Below, one piece after another: positions 44,730 through 53,446 of a stretch of DNA of 64,000 nt. The stretch is from contig NZ_JAGEMO020000015.1 in assembly GCF_017921975.2 (NCBI RefSeq), positions 215,370-279,369 on the forward strand. Reading direction: 5' to 3'. Made by a program: the position numbers and the translations under genes. This stretch comes from Hymenobacter terricola. Its GTDB lineage: Bacteria > Bacteroidota > Bacteroidia > Cytophagales > Hymenobacteraceae. Below the pieces are notes generated by a model. That model saw only the letters and a list, made by a program, of their open reading frames with translations, was not told the DNA's origin and did no database searches. How positions within the stretch are numbered: the first letter of the stretch is position 1; every line of letters begins with the position of its first letter.

Positions 44730-45464
44730 ATGAACACGCAAGACAACACCATCCTCATCATCGGCGGCAGTGCGGGCATTGGCTTCGAACTGGCCAGGCT
44801 CCTTTCCTCCAATGGCAACCGCGTCATCATCACCGGCCGCAACGCCGAGCGCCTGCGGCAAGCCGCCGCGCAGCTGCCGGGCGTGACGGCCATTGCCGGC
44901 GACGTGAGCAAAGCGGACGACGTGGAGCGCCTGGTCGCCCAACTCGCCCAGGAGTACCCCGCGCTCAATCTGGTCATCAATAATGCCGGTGCGGCCTTTG
45001 TCCACAGTCTCGTGCTGGACAACGGCACGTTTGCCAGGGCCGAAGCGGAAATGCTGACCAACTACCTGGCCATCATTCGCCTCAACGAGCTGCTGCTGCC
45101 CTTGCTCAAGCGCCAGCCGGCTGCCGCCATCGTCAACGTGTCGTCCATTGTGGCCTTCGCGCCCACTGGTTCAATAGCCACGTACAGCGCCAGCAAGGCG
45201 GCTCTGCACTCCTACACCCAGTCCTTGCGCTTCGCGCTGGCTGCTACTTCGGTAAAGGTATTTGAGCTGATGCCCCCGCTCGTGAACACCGATTTCTCGC
45301 AGGATATCGGCGGCGCGAATGGCATTCCGCCCGCCCAGGTGGCCGAAGAGCTTGTGCAGGCGCTGGAGCAGGACGAATACGAAATCCACGTGGGCAACAC
45401 GGCCGGCATCTACCAGCTGTCGCTTGCCGACCCGGCGGCAGCTTTCCAGGCCATGAACGGCTGA
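44730..45464 (+). CDS. SDR-family oxidoreductase (DltE-like)
   Basis: 244 residues from the ATG at 44730. NAD(P) motif GGSAGIG, NNAG, catalytic Ser in VNVSSIVAF and Tyr-Lys in TYSASKAALHSYTQ. The stretch VKVFELMPPLVNTDF is typical of the DltE/YbbO-like SDR branch. It is a soluble cytoplasmic oxidoreductase of unknown substrate. The gap between it and the CGNR gene holds the half-site array. Confidence 0.9.
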   Translation: MNTQDNTILIIGGSAGIGFELARLLSSNGNRVIITGRNAERLRQAAAQLPGVTAIAGDVSKADDVERLVAQLAQEYPALNLVINNAGAAFVHSLVLDNGTFARAEAEMLTNYLAIIRLNELLLPLLKRQPAAAIVNVSSIVAFAPTGSIATYSASKAALHSYTQSLRFALAATSVKVFELMPPLVNTDFSQDIGGANGIPPAQVAEELVQALEQDEYEIHVGNTAGIYQLSLADPAAAFQAMNG

Positions 45465-45502
45465 GGCGAAGCCCGTGCGGTGAGCAATACGACTTCGTTG
45501 GG

Positions 45503-45546
45503 CGCAGCTCTTGGGTGGATTATTCCGCTCAAGGGCTGCGTTTTTT
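45503..45546 (+). terminator. Rho-independent terminator after the SDR gene
   Basis: Arms CGCAGCTCTTG and CAAGGGCTGCG pair at 10 of 11 positions around a ~16-base loop and are followed by six T. It lies 39 bases after the stop at 45464. The remaining gap to 45772 holds only the ArsR operator. Confidence 0.8.
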
Positions 45547-45737
45547 GCCTTTCAGGGTGCTTTTAGCTTCTTCCGGGTTTTGCCCGAAACGTAAGGGGGC
45601 GGTGCGGTGCGATGCTCGGGCCAGGTATTGATTATGTTCAGGTTGTTGGTTCTAATAGGGTGGTGGCCCGAGCAGTTGCGAGTCCGTAAAGAAGGTGGCA
45701 AGAACCAATCGGCGGGCAAAGCGGTTGAGCACTCATT

Positions 45738-45755
45738 AACACATGCACATGTGTT
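45738..45755. promoter_or_regulatory. Palindromic operator upstream of the ArsR gene
   Basis: AACACATGCACATGTGTT: 8-base perfect arms with a 2-base spacer, 18 bases before the ArsR start codon. Position and symmetry fit autoregulation by an ArsR-type winged-helix dimer. Confidence 0.65.
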
Positions 45756-45772
45756 TAGTATCTTTACGCTCA

Positions 45773-46048
45773 ATGGATACCAAGTCCCTCGTTAAAATCG
45801 CCAAAGCCCTGAGCGACCCGAACCGCCTGCGCATCCTACAGGAGATTTCGCAGGCCCCGCAAGTGGCTTGTGCTGATTTGTTTGACGTTGCGCCCGTCAG
45901 CCAGCCGTCGATGTCGCACCACGTAAAAGCGTTGGTAGAAGCCGGGCTGGTGGAGTCGCACAAAGAGGGCCGCTGCGTGCACCTGTCGGTGAATGCCGAG
46001 AAGCTCCAGGAGCTGGAAAGCTTTCTTCAGCTGCTGAAAAGCAAATAG
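45773..46048 (+). CDS. ArsR/SmtB-family transcriptional regulator
   Basis: 91 residues with the winged-helix pattern: LVKIAKALSDPNRLRILQEI, LFDVAPVSQPSMSHHVKALV (recognition helix) and GLVESHKEGRCVHLSVNAEKL. No Cys-rich metal site is obvious, so the signal may not be a metal. It precedes an RND efflux operon on the same strand by 222 bases and may repress it. The start at 45773 follows the operator palindrome closely. Confidence 0.93.
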   Translation: MDTKSLVKIAKALSDPNRLRILQEISQAPQVACADLFDVAPVSQPSMSHHVKALVEAGLVESHKEGRCVHLSVNAEKLQELESFLQLLKSK

Positions 46049-46270
46049 GCCTTACCGGACCAGCTGATAGAAATAGTCAGCTGGTTTTTTAAATCCCGAA
46101 AACATCAATGCTTGTTTATGTGTTTATGGAAAACACGCTCACAGTTAGCGCTGGGGGCCTTTAGCATCGGCCACAGAAGTTGATGACAAGCTGCCGAAGC
46201 GAATTTTTTTTACCAAAACGCATTAACGCATTATTATTAATTAATACGTTTCCCTCAATTCCGACCACCT

Positions 46271-47359
46271 ATGACACCTACATTCACCCAACCCCGGGCG
46301 CTGCTGCTGAGCGCCCTCGTGCTGGTCATCCTGCTGGGAATTGGCCTGCCCAAAATATTGTCGGCGAAGAAAAACGCGGTGGTAATTTCCGAAACGGCCA
46401 CGGCCGGCCCGCCCCCGGCGGTGCTGGTGGATGACTACGTGGTGCGGGCCACCGCCGTGCCCGACGAGCTGCAAGCCACCGGCACCATTCAGGCCAACCA
46501 GGAAGTGCAGCTGGTGAGCGAGGTGGCCCGCAAAGTCACCGGCATCTATGCCCACGAAGGCACCACGGTGGCCGGCGGCACCCTACTTTTCAGGCTCGAT
46601 GACGCCGACCTGCAGGCCCGCCGCCACAAGCTCAAGCTCCAGGAAAAGCTGGCCCTGCTCGATGACCGGCGCATGCGTGGCCTGCTCACCACGGAATCGG
46701 TGACGCAGCAGGAGTACGACCAGGTTTCGACCAACTTACAGGTACTGCAGGCCGACATTCAGGCCGTGGATGTGGAGCTGGCCAAGACCCGGATTCGGGC
46801 CCCGTTCGCCGGCAGAATCGGCCTCAACAAAGTGGACGTGGGCGCTTACGTAACGCCCAGCACCGTGCTCACTTCGCTCGAAGACGTGAGCCAGGTGGAA
46901 GTCACCTTCACCGTGCCCGAGCGCTATGCCGCCGAAGTCCGGCCCGGCCAGACCATCCAGTTCACCACCGAAAACGGCCTGGCGCCGCAGTCGGGCCGCA
47001 TCGTCGCCACCGAGCCGCGCACCGACGTGAGCACCCGCAGCCTGTTGGTGAAGGCCCTCAGTCCCAATGCCAGGCGCCAGCTGGTGCCTGGCATGTCGGC
47101 CAAAATCAGCTTTGCCCTGCACGCCGCCACCGATGCGCTGGTGGTGCCCACGCAGGCCCTGATTCCCACGGCCAAGGGCTACGCGCTCTACGCCATTAAA
47201 GGCGGCAAGGCCGACTACCGCGACGTGACCACCGGCCCTCGCAGTAGCGGCGCGGTGCAGGTACTGACGGGTCTTAATGCGGGTGATACTGTTATTACCA
47301 CCAACCTGTTGCGGCTGGGGCAGGGCGTGCCCGTGCGGGCGGTTTCGGCCCGCAACTAA
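46271..47359 (+). CDS. RND efflux periplasmic adaptor subunit
   Basis: 362 residues with an N-terminal signal anchor (ALLLSALVLVILLGIGLPKI). The membrane-fusion pattern is complete: lipoyl half-motif (TIQANQEVQLVSEVARKVTG), alpha-hairpin (~130-190), second lipoyl half (TRIRAPFAGRIGLNKVDVGA), beta-barrel and membrane-proximal domains (ALVVPTQALIPTAKGYALY). It bridges pump and outer-membrane channel. The substrates are unknown; drugs or metabolites are typical for HAE-1 systems. AT-rich repeats of TTAACGCATT precede it. Confidence 0.94.
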   Translation: MTPTFTQPRALLLSALVLVILLGIGLPKILSAKKNAVVISETATAGPPPAVLVDDYVVRATAVPDELQATGTIQANQEVQLVSEVARKVTGIYAHEGTTVAGGTLLFRLDDADLQARRHKLKLQEKLALLDDRRMRGLLTTESVTQQEYDQVSTNLQVLQADIQAVDVELAKTRIRAPFAGRIGLNKVDVGAYVTPSTVLTSLEDVSQVEVTFTVPERYAAEVRPGQTIQFTTENGLAPQSGRIVATEPRTDVSTRSLLVKALSPNARRQLVPGMSAKISFALHAATDALVVPTQALIPTAKGYALYAIKGGKADYRDVTTGPRSSGAVQVLTGLNAGDTVITTNLLRLGQGVPVRAVSARN

Positions 47360-47367
47360 GCAGCGCG

Positions 47368-47440
47368 GACTTTTAGTCCGCGACCCCCAACGGATACTCA
47401 AACGACCGCCAAGCGGCGCGGGGACGCGGACTAAAAGTCT
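47368..47440. repeat. Intergenic palindrome, ACTTTTAGTCCGCG family
   Basis: Inverted repeat: GGACTTTTAGTCCGCGACCC at left and GGGACGCGGACTAAAAGTCT at right, ~30-base loop. The left arm is itself a short palindrome (GCGGACTTTTAGTCCGC). It lies between the adaptor and pump genes of one operon, so it is not a full terminator; it may tune relative expression. Confidence 0.8.
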
Positions 47441-47515
47441 GGCTACTGACCGCCTTGTGGCTTCAAAAACCCATTATACAGCCTCAGCGCTGCTCCTTAT
47501 TTTTCTGTTTAGCTC

Positions 47516-50500
47516 ATGAGTTTATCGAGCGTTAGCATTCAGCGGCCGGTGTTGGCCGGGGTGCTGTCCGTCCTTATTATTTTGTTCGGGCTGGTGGGCT
47601 TTTCGTACCTCGGGGTGCGCGAATACCCAGTCACCGATTCGCCCATTGTCACGGTCACCACGTCGTACCCCGGCGCCAGCCCGGACGTGATGGCCTATCA
47701 GATTACCAAGCCGTTGGAAGAGTCCATTGGCGAGGCCAACGGCATCCGCACCATTTCCTCGGTGTCGCGGGAGGCGGGCAGCGTCATCACGGTCGAGTTC
47801 AACCTGAACGCCGACCTGGAAGCGGCCGCTAACGACGTGCGCGACAAGGTGGCCAAGGCCATTCGCCTGCTGCCCGCCGACGTGGACCCGCCGGTGGTGG
47901 AAAAAGCCTCGGGCGGCGACGGCATCATTTTCATGGTCGTCGAGAGCAAGACCAAGAGCATTCTGGAAGTCAGTAACCTGGCTTCCACCATCATCAAGGA
48001 GCGCATGCAGAACATTCCCGGCGTGAAGCACGTCGGCATTGCGGGCGAAAAAAAGTACGCCATGCGCCTGCGCATCGACCCCGCCAAGCTGGCCGCCTAC
48101 CAGCTCACGCCCGCCGACGTGGAGCAGGCCCTGCGCAAGGAAAACGTGGACCTGCCCGGCGGCCGCATCGAGGGCGACCGCAACGAGCTGACCGTGCGCA
48201 CGCTGGGCCGGCTGGTGCAGGCCGACGATTTCAACAACATGATTGTGAAGCAGGAGGGCAACAGCATCGTGCGCTTCCGTGACATTGGCACGGCCGAGCT
48301 GGGCGCGGAAAACGAGCGCACCGCCGTGCTCAATGGCCTGAAAGACAATGCCGCCGCCGTGGGCGTGTTTGTGGAGCCCCAGCGCGGAGCCAACGAAATT
48401 GCCATTGCCGACGAGTTCTATCGCCGCATGAAGGAGCTGCGCAAGGAAGTGCCGCCCGAGTACGAAATGACCATCGGCAAGGACTTCACCGAGTCGATTC
48501 GGGCGTCGATTTCCGAGGTGGAGGAGACGCTGCTTATTGCCTTCGGGCTGGTGGTGGTGATTCTGTTCGTGTTTCTGCGCGACTGGCGCTCCACCATCAT
48601 TCCGGTGGTCGCCATTCCGGTCAGCATCGTGTCGGCTTTCTTCATCATGTACATCGCCGGTTATTCCATCAACGTGCTGACTTTGTTGGGGTTGGTGCTG
48701 GCCATTGGGCTGGTGGTGGACGATGCCATCGTGGTGCTGGAAAATATTTACGCCAAGGTGGAAGAAGGCATGACGCCGCTGCAAGCCGCCCTGAAAGGCT
48801 CGTCGGAAATCTACTTTGCCGTGATTTCGACCACCATTACGCTGGCGGCCGTGTTCCTGCCCATTCTGTTTTTGCCGGGCATCACGGGCAAATTGTTCCA
48901 GGAATTTGCGGTGGTGGTGGCCGGCTCGGTCACGGTGTCGGCCTTCGTGGCCCTGACGTTGTCGCCGATGATGAGCGCCTATTTGCTCAAGCACCAGGAG
49001 CGGCCCAACTGGCTGTACCGCAAGACGGAGCCGCTGTTCGTGGGCCTCAATCAGGGCTACGAACGTTCGCTGGCGTGGTTCCTGCGCCGCCGCTGGGTAG
49101 CGCTGCCCGTGCTGGCCGGCAGCCTCGGGCTGATTTACGCCGTGGGCCGGCTGCTGCCTTCGGAATTGGCCCCCCTGGAGGACCGTTCCATGGTTTCGAT
49201 GGTAGTAGTTGCGCCCGAGGGCTCGTCCTACGAATACACCGAAAAGTACGCGAACGAGGTATCGAAATTTGTGGTTGACTCGACCAAAAATATGGGCTTG
49301 TTCCAGACGTACTCGCTGCTGGCCATGACGTTTGGCCCGCCCGCGCCGGTGAACGTGGCCATCCAGCAAACCTTCCTCAAGAAGGCCGAAGACCGCCCCG
49401 CCACGCAGGCCCAGGTGGCCGCCGTGCTGGCCCGCAACGCCCAGAATTTCCGGGGCGTGCTGGTGTTTCCCTCGCAGCCGCCCACCATCGGCAGCCGCTT
49501 TGGGGGCGGGCAGCCGGTGCAGTTTGTGCTGCAAGGCCCCAACCTGGCGGCCGTCACCGCCGTGCTGCCCCAGTTCCTGGCAGAGGCCCGCAAGAGCCCG
49601 GTGCTCAGCTTCGTGGACTCCGACCTGAAGGTGAACAAGCCCGAGCTGGTGCTGAGCATTGACCGCGACAAAGCGGCGGAGCTGGGCATTTCGGTGGTCG
49701 AAATTGCGCGCAGCCTGCAGCTGGCCCTGAGCGGGCAGCGCTACGGCTACTTCATTTTCAACGACCGGCAATATGATGTCATCGGCCAGCTGCAGCGGCA
49801 CGACCGCGACACGCCCGACGCCCTGCGCGCCGTGTACGCCCGCACCCGCAGCGGCGAAATGGTGTCACTCGACAACCTCGTGACCTTCAAGGAAAGCATC
49901 AGCCCGGCCGCCATCTACCGCTACGACCAGGCGCTTTCGGCCACCGTATCGGCCGGTTTGGCGCCCGGCAAAACCGTGGGCGACGGCGTGGCCGAGATGC
50001 AGCGCATTGCCAAAAAAGTGCTGCCGCCGGCCATCAAAACCTCGCTGGCGGGCGAATCCCGGGACTTCGCCGAAAGCGCGTCGAGCCTGCTGCTGGCTTT
50101 CGGCTTCGCGCTGGTGCTGATTTACCTGATTCTGGCCGCGCAGTTCGAGAGCCTGATTGACCCGCTCATCATCCTGCTCACCGTGCCGCTGGCCCTCACC
50201 GGCGCGCTGGTCAGCCTGTGGTTATTGGGCCAGACCCTGAACGTGTTCAGCCAAATCGGCATCATCACGCTCATCGGCCTCATTACCAAGAACGGCATCC
50301 TCATCGTCGAGTTCGCCAACCAGGCCAAGGAACAGGGCCTGACGCCCCTGCAAGCCGCCCAGGCCGCGGCAGCCTCCCGCTTCCGTCCGATTTTGATGAC
50401 CTCGCTGGCCATGATTTTCGGCACCATCCCCATTGCCTGGGCGGTGAACAGCCGCAGCTCGCTGGGCACCGTCATCGTGGGCGGGCTGCTATTCGCCGGT

Positions 50501-50605
50501 TTGCTGACGCTTTATGTCATTCCGGCGGTGTATTCCTTCCTCTCGCGCCAGCACCAGCCGGTGCTGGCTGAGGCTGAACCTGAGGCTATCGCCGCGCACA
50601 CCTAG
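47516..50605 (+). CDS. RND efflux pump, HAE-1 family inner-membrane permease
   Basis: 1029 residues, full length for the family. Landmarks: SIQRPVLAGVLSVLIILFG at the N-terminus, porter domain YPGASPDVMAYQITKPLEES, TM4 with the proton-relay Asp pair in GLVVDDAIVVLENI, LRDWRSTIIPVVAIPVS, and a second half with ITKNGILIVEFANQAKE. Proton-driven export from periplasm or membrane leaflet. It lies between the adaptor and the TolC-like gene, as in a complete tripartite operon. Confidence 0.96.
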   Translation: MSLSSVSIQRPVLAGVLSVLIILFGLVGFSYLGVREYPVTDSPIVTVTTSYPGASPDVMAYQITKPLEESIGEANGIRTISSVSREAGSVITVEFNLNADLEAAANDVRDKVAKAIRLLPADVDPPVVEKASGGDGIIFMVVESKTKSILEVSNLASTIIKERMQNIPGVKHVGIAGEKKYAMRLRIDPAKLAAYQLTPADVEQALRKENVDLPGGRIEGDRNELTVRTLGRLVQADDFNNMIVKQEGNSIVRFRDIGTAELGAENERTAVLNGLKDNAAAVGVFVEPQRGANEIAIADEFYRRMKELRKEVPPEYEMTIGKDFTESIRASISEVEETLLIAFGLVVVILFVFLRDWRSTIIPVVAIPVSIVSAFFIMYIAGYSINVLTLLGLVLAIGLVVDDAIVVLENIYAKVEEGMTPLQAALKGSSEIYFAVISTTITLAAVFLPILFLPGITGKLFQEFAVVVAGSVTVSAFVALTLSPMMSAYLLKHQERPNWLYRKTEPLFVGLNQGYERSLAWFLRRRWVALPVLAGSLGLIYAVGRLLPSELAPLEDRSMVSMVVVAPEGSSYEYTEKYANEVSKFVVDSTKNMGLFQTYSLLAMTFGPPAPVNVAIQQTFLKKAEDRPATQAQVAAVLARNAQNFRGVLVFPSQPPTIGSRFGGGQPVQFVLQGPNLAAVTAVLPQFLAEARKSPVLSFVDSDLKVNKPELVLSIDRDKAAELGISVVEIARSLQLALSGQRYGYFIFNDRQYDVIGQLQRHDRDTPDALRAVYARTRSGEMVSLDNLVTFKESISPAAIYRYDQALSATVSAGLAPGKTVGDGVAEMQRIAKKVLPPAIKTSLAGESRDFAESASSLLLAFGFALVLIYLILAAQFESLIDPLIILLTVPLALTGALVSLWLLGQTLNVFSQIGIITLIGLITKNGILIVEFANQAKEQGLTPLQAAQAAAASRFRPILMTSLAMIFGTIPIAWAVNSRSSLGTVIVGGLLFAGLLTLYVIPAVYSFLSRQHQPVLAEAEPEAIAAHT

Positions 50606-50676
50606 TGGAGTACGGCCCCGCACCCGACCGCAACCGGCACCCAATCAACATCCGGCTTTTCAAGTCATTCCTCATC

Positions 50677-52044
50677 ATGCAATTCTTTGCCTTCTTGGGC
50701 GCGCCCGCCAGTCGGTGGTACGCCCTGCTTGCCGGCCTGCTGGCGTTGTCCATCACCGCCGCCGCCCAAACCAAACCGCTCACCATCAACGAGGCCGTGG
50801 CCCTGGCGCGGGAGAAAAACCGCGACCTGCAAATTGCCAACCTGGCCGTGGCCAAAGCCAGCCAGCACACCCGCGAAGCCCGTGGGGCGGCGCTGCCCAC
50901 CGTGTCGGGCTTTGGGCAATACGCTTATAATTTCCAACGGCCGGTGTCCTTCCTGCCTGGCAGCTTTGCCGGCCTGGCCGACAACCAGATAGCCACCCTG
51001 CGCGTGGGCGGCGACCAGACCTTTGTGGGCTCCGTTGGAGTCTACCAGCCGCTGTTTCAGGCGGGGGTGAAGTCGGGCATCCGGGCCGCGGGGATTGATG
51101 AAGTGCGCAGCACTGCCGACGCGGCCGTGACGGCCAGCAACGTGGTAACGGCCGTGCGCAAAGCCTACCTCAACGTGCTCATCACCGACGAGCAGCTCCG
51201 GCTGCAACAGCAAAGCCTGGGGCGCAACGTGCAGGCCCTGCACGATGCCCGTTCGCTGCTGCTGCAAGGCCGGGCCTCGCGCGTCGATACGCTGCGGGCT
51301 TATGTGAACGTGGAGAACCTGCGGCCCGAAATCCTGCGCCTGTCCAACGGCATCGGCATCGCCAAAACCATCCTGGCCACCACCATCGGCCTGGATGCCG
51401 ACCACCCGCTGACCTTGCAGGACTCGCTGCATTTCGATGCCAAATCCCAGCCGCTGACCACCGAGCAGGCCTACGCCCTGGCCCTGGAAAACCGTGCTGA
51501 GCTGCGCCAGCTCAAGCTAACCGAAGAGCTGAACCAGGAGCAAATCCGGCAGGCGGCGGCGGCGGGCCGGCCGCAGCTGGCCGCCACCGGCCTCGTGCAA
51601 ACCCAGGCCCAGGCCTACAACCTGCGGCTCGGCGACTACCAATGGCCCGTCAGCTCCTACCTTGGGGTGCAGGTGGCGGTGCCCCTCTACAGCGGCGGCC
51701 GGGTGCTGGCGCGGGTGGCGCAGGCCCGCATCACGCGGCAGCAAACCGAGCGCGGCCTGGCCAACCAGCAAGAGCTGATTCGGGCCGAGGTGCTGACCAG
51801 CGTTTCGAGCGTGCAGGAAGCCCGCCGGCGCGTCGAAACCCAGCAGCAGACCGTGGGCGCGGCCGCGCTCGGCTACCGCATCACCCGCGACCGGTGGCGC
51901 GCCGGCATGGCCTCCCGCCTCGACCTGACCGATGCGGAACTGGCCCTAACCCGCACCAAATTAGGGTATTTGCAAGCCGTCTACGACTACCAAACGGCCA
52001 CCATCGACCTGGACCGCGCCGTGGGCCGCACCACCCCGCAATAA
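50677..52044 (+). CDS. TolC-family outer-membrane efflux protein
   Basis: 455 residues from the ATG at 50677 with a signal peptide ending ITAAAQT. Two OEP repeats: TINEAVALAREKNRDLQIAN, a long coil, and the second ALALENRAELRQLKLTEELN with GVQVAVPLYSGGRVLARVAQ, ending VYDYQTATIDLDRAVGR. It forms the outer-membrane channel of the RND system encoded just upstream (72 bases). Confidence 0.94.
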   Translation: MQFFAFLGAPASRWYALLAGLLALSITAAAQTKPLTINEAVALAREKNRDLQIANLAVAKASQHTREARGAALPTVSGFGQYAYNFQRPVSFLPGSFAGLADNQIATLRVGGDQTFVGSVGVYQPLFQAGVKSGIRAAGIDEVRSTADAAVTASNVVTAVRKAYLNVLITDEQLRLQQQSLGRNVQALHDARSLLLQGRASRVDTLRAYVNVENLRPEILRLSNGIGIAKTILATTIGLDADHPLTLQDSLHFDAKSQPLTTEQAYALALENRAELRQLKLTEELNQEQIRQAAAAGRPQLAATGLVQTQAQAYNLRLGDYQWPVSSYLGVQVAVPLYSGGRVLARVAQARITRQQTERGLANQQELIRAEVLTSVSSVQEARRRVETQQQTVGAAALGYRITRDRWRAGMASRLDLTDAELALTRTKLGYLQAVYDYQTATIDLDRAVGRTTPQ

Positions 52045-52097
52045 CCGTCCAACCCCGACCGTTGAGTTGGTCCGCCGTTCCTCCCATTCTATTCTTT

Positions 52098-52415
52098 ATG
52101 GACCTTTTTCAATTTACCATGCAGCAGCTCGCACCCCACCCGGCGGTACTGAGCGAGGGCAGCATTCCAGCCATTCGCCCGTATTTACTCAACTGGTTGC
52201 GCCGCTATCATCCGGGTGATGAACCTCGTTTGGTGTTCAATCACACGCACTTGCTCGATGATTTGGGGCTGAGCGGCACCGGGAAAGGAGCGTTGATTGC
52301 CGATTTGGAAGACTTCTACGAAATTCAGATTCCGGCGAAAAAAGTTAATTCCCTGCACACGGTGCTCGACCTGGAAACGTGCCTGCAGCAGTCCTTAACC
52401 AGGTTTGCGGCTTGA
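52098..52415 (+). CDS. ACP-like small protein without the phosphopantetheine serine
   Basis: 105 residues. Residues ~50-98 follow the acyl-carrier-protein helix plan (HTHLLDDLGLSGTGKGALIA DLEDFYEIQIPAKKVNSLHT, read as two pieces), but at the place of Asp-Ser-Leu it has Ser-Gly-Thr-Gly-Lys, so no standard phosphopantetheine serine. It follows the TolC gene by 53 bases on the same strand. I would call it an ACP-fold protein of unknown function; a carrier role is uncertain. Confidence 0.6.
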   Translation: MDLFQFTMQQLAPHPAVLSEGSIPAIRPYLLNWLRRYHPGDEPRLVFNHTHLLDDLGLSGTGKGALIADLEDFYEIQIPAKKVNSLHTVLDLETCLQQSLTRFAA

Positions 52416-52460
52416 CCTAGTGACTGCCCATTTCATCCGGAGTGAGGCCGGTCTTAGCCC

Positions 52461-53423
52461 TTATTGAGGCGCATTTTGCGTGAGCCGGGCCAGCTCTTTT
52501 TTGGTGATGCGCAGCACCGTGCCGTGGCGGGTGCCCTGAGGAAACTGCACACGGTCAGATACATCGGTCCACTGTTTCAAATCTGTCGAGCTTACGGCGC
52601 CGTACCGGTGCTTGGTGTATTTGTCGAAGTACACCAGCCATTCCGAGCCCAGCAGGATGGCCGTTGGCCCCTCGGCCCAGTACTTGCCGGTGATGGGCGC
52701 CGAGGGCGGGCCGTAGGGCCCGGTGGCCTGGTCGGCGAAGGCCACGCGCAGGTTCTTTTGGGCGGGCTCGCGGGTTTCGTCTTTCAGGAACAGGACGTAG
52801 CGCTTGCCGGCCGGCTGAATGGTGGCGTCAATCACGTTAAATCCCTGGTCGTAGAGGACGTTGGCGGGTGAATACGCCTTGAAATCGGTGGTGGTGACGT
52901 AGTAGATGCGGTGGTTGTTGCCGCCTTCCAGCGTGGTTTCGCCCTGCGGGAAACGGCCCGGAATGGTGGTGGCCCAGTATATCAGGTACTGGCCGTGCGG
53001 CGCGTCGTAGGTGATTTCCGGGGCCCAGCAGTTCCTGGCGGTGGGCTCTGAGGCCATCACGGGCACGTCCTGCTGCTCGCTCCAGTGCAGCAAATCGGGG
53101 GAGCTGGCGTAGCCGATGCCGCGCTCGTGCCAGCTCGTGGTCCACACCATGTGAAACCGGCCGTCCTTGCCCCGGATGATGCACGGGTCGCGCATGAGCC
53201 TGTCCTTGCTCACGGTGGGTTTCAGAAACGACTGGTCGTGGTTGAGGGCCGTCCACTGGTAGCCGTCCGGGCTGGAGGCCAGGTGCAGGCCGTCCTCGCC
53301 GTTGCCCTTGAAGTAGGCAAAGAGCAGGACTTCGTTCTTTTTCAGCGGCTGCTGGGCGTGGGCCGCCAGCGTGGCCAGCAGCAGGGCCGCGGCGGCCCAG
53401 GTAGTTTTCAGAGAAAAACGCAT
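52461..53423 (-). CDS. GH43-like five-bladed propeller glycosidase
   Basis: 320 residues with signal peptide (TTWAAAALLLATLAAHAQ). Family landmarks: MRDPCIIRGKDGRFHMVWTT (Asp of blade I), NCWAPEITYDAPHGQYLIYW (Glu of blade II-III), FNVIDATIQPAGKRYVLFLK (Asp) and YWAEGPTAILLGSEWLVYFD (Glu). It is likely an arabinan- or galactan-acting enzyme, given GH51 and GH53 nearby. Same strand as the GH105 gene, 23 bases apart, so probably one transcript. Confidence 0.85.
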   Translation of the reverse strand: MRFSLKTTWAAAALLLATLAAHAQQPLKKNEVLLFAYFKGNGEDGLHLASSPDGYQWTALNHDQSFLKPTVSKDRLMRDPCIIRGKDGRFHMVWTTSWHERGIGYASSPDLLHWSEQQDVPVMASEPTARNCWAPEITYDAPHGQYLIYWATTIPGRFPQGETTLEGGNNHRIYYVTTTDFKAYSPANVLYDQGFNVIDATIQPAGKRYVLFLKDETREPAQKNLRVAFADQATGPYGPPSAPITGKYWAEGPTAILLGSEWLVYFDKYTKHRYGAVSSTDLKQWTDVSDRVQFPQGTRHGTVLRITKKELARLTQNAPQ

Positions 53424-53446
53424 GCGGTAGGAGGCCGGCTGCCCGG

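Noticed and set aside
47368..47440. Terminator inside the RND operon
   Set aside because: There is no T-run and the three genes form a standard co-transcribed set; it is better described as an intergenic repeat.
47522..49801. 759-codon open frame opposite the RND pump
   Set aside because: Antisense shadow with His/Gln-rich composition; the pump gene on the plus strand is unmistakable.
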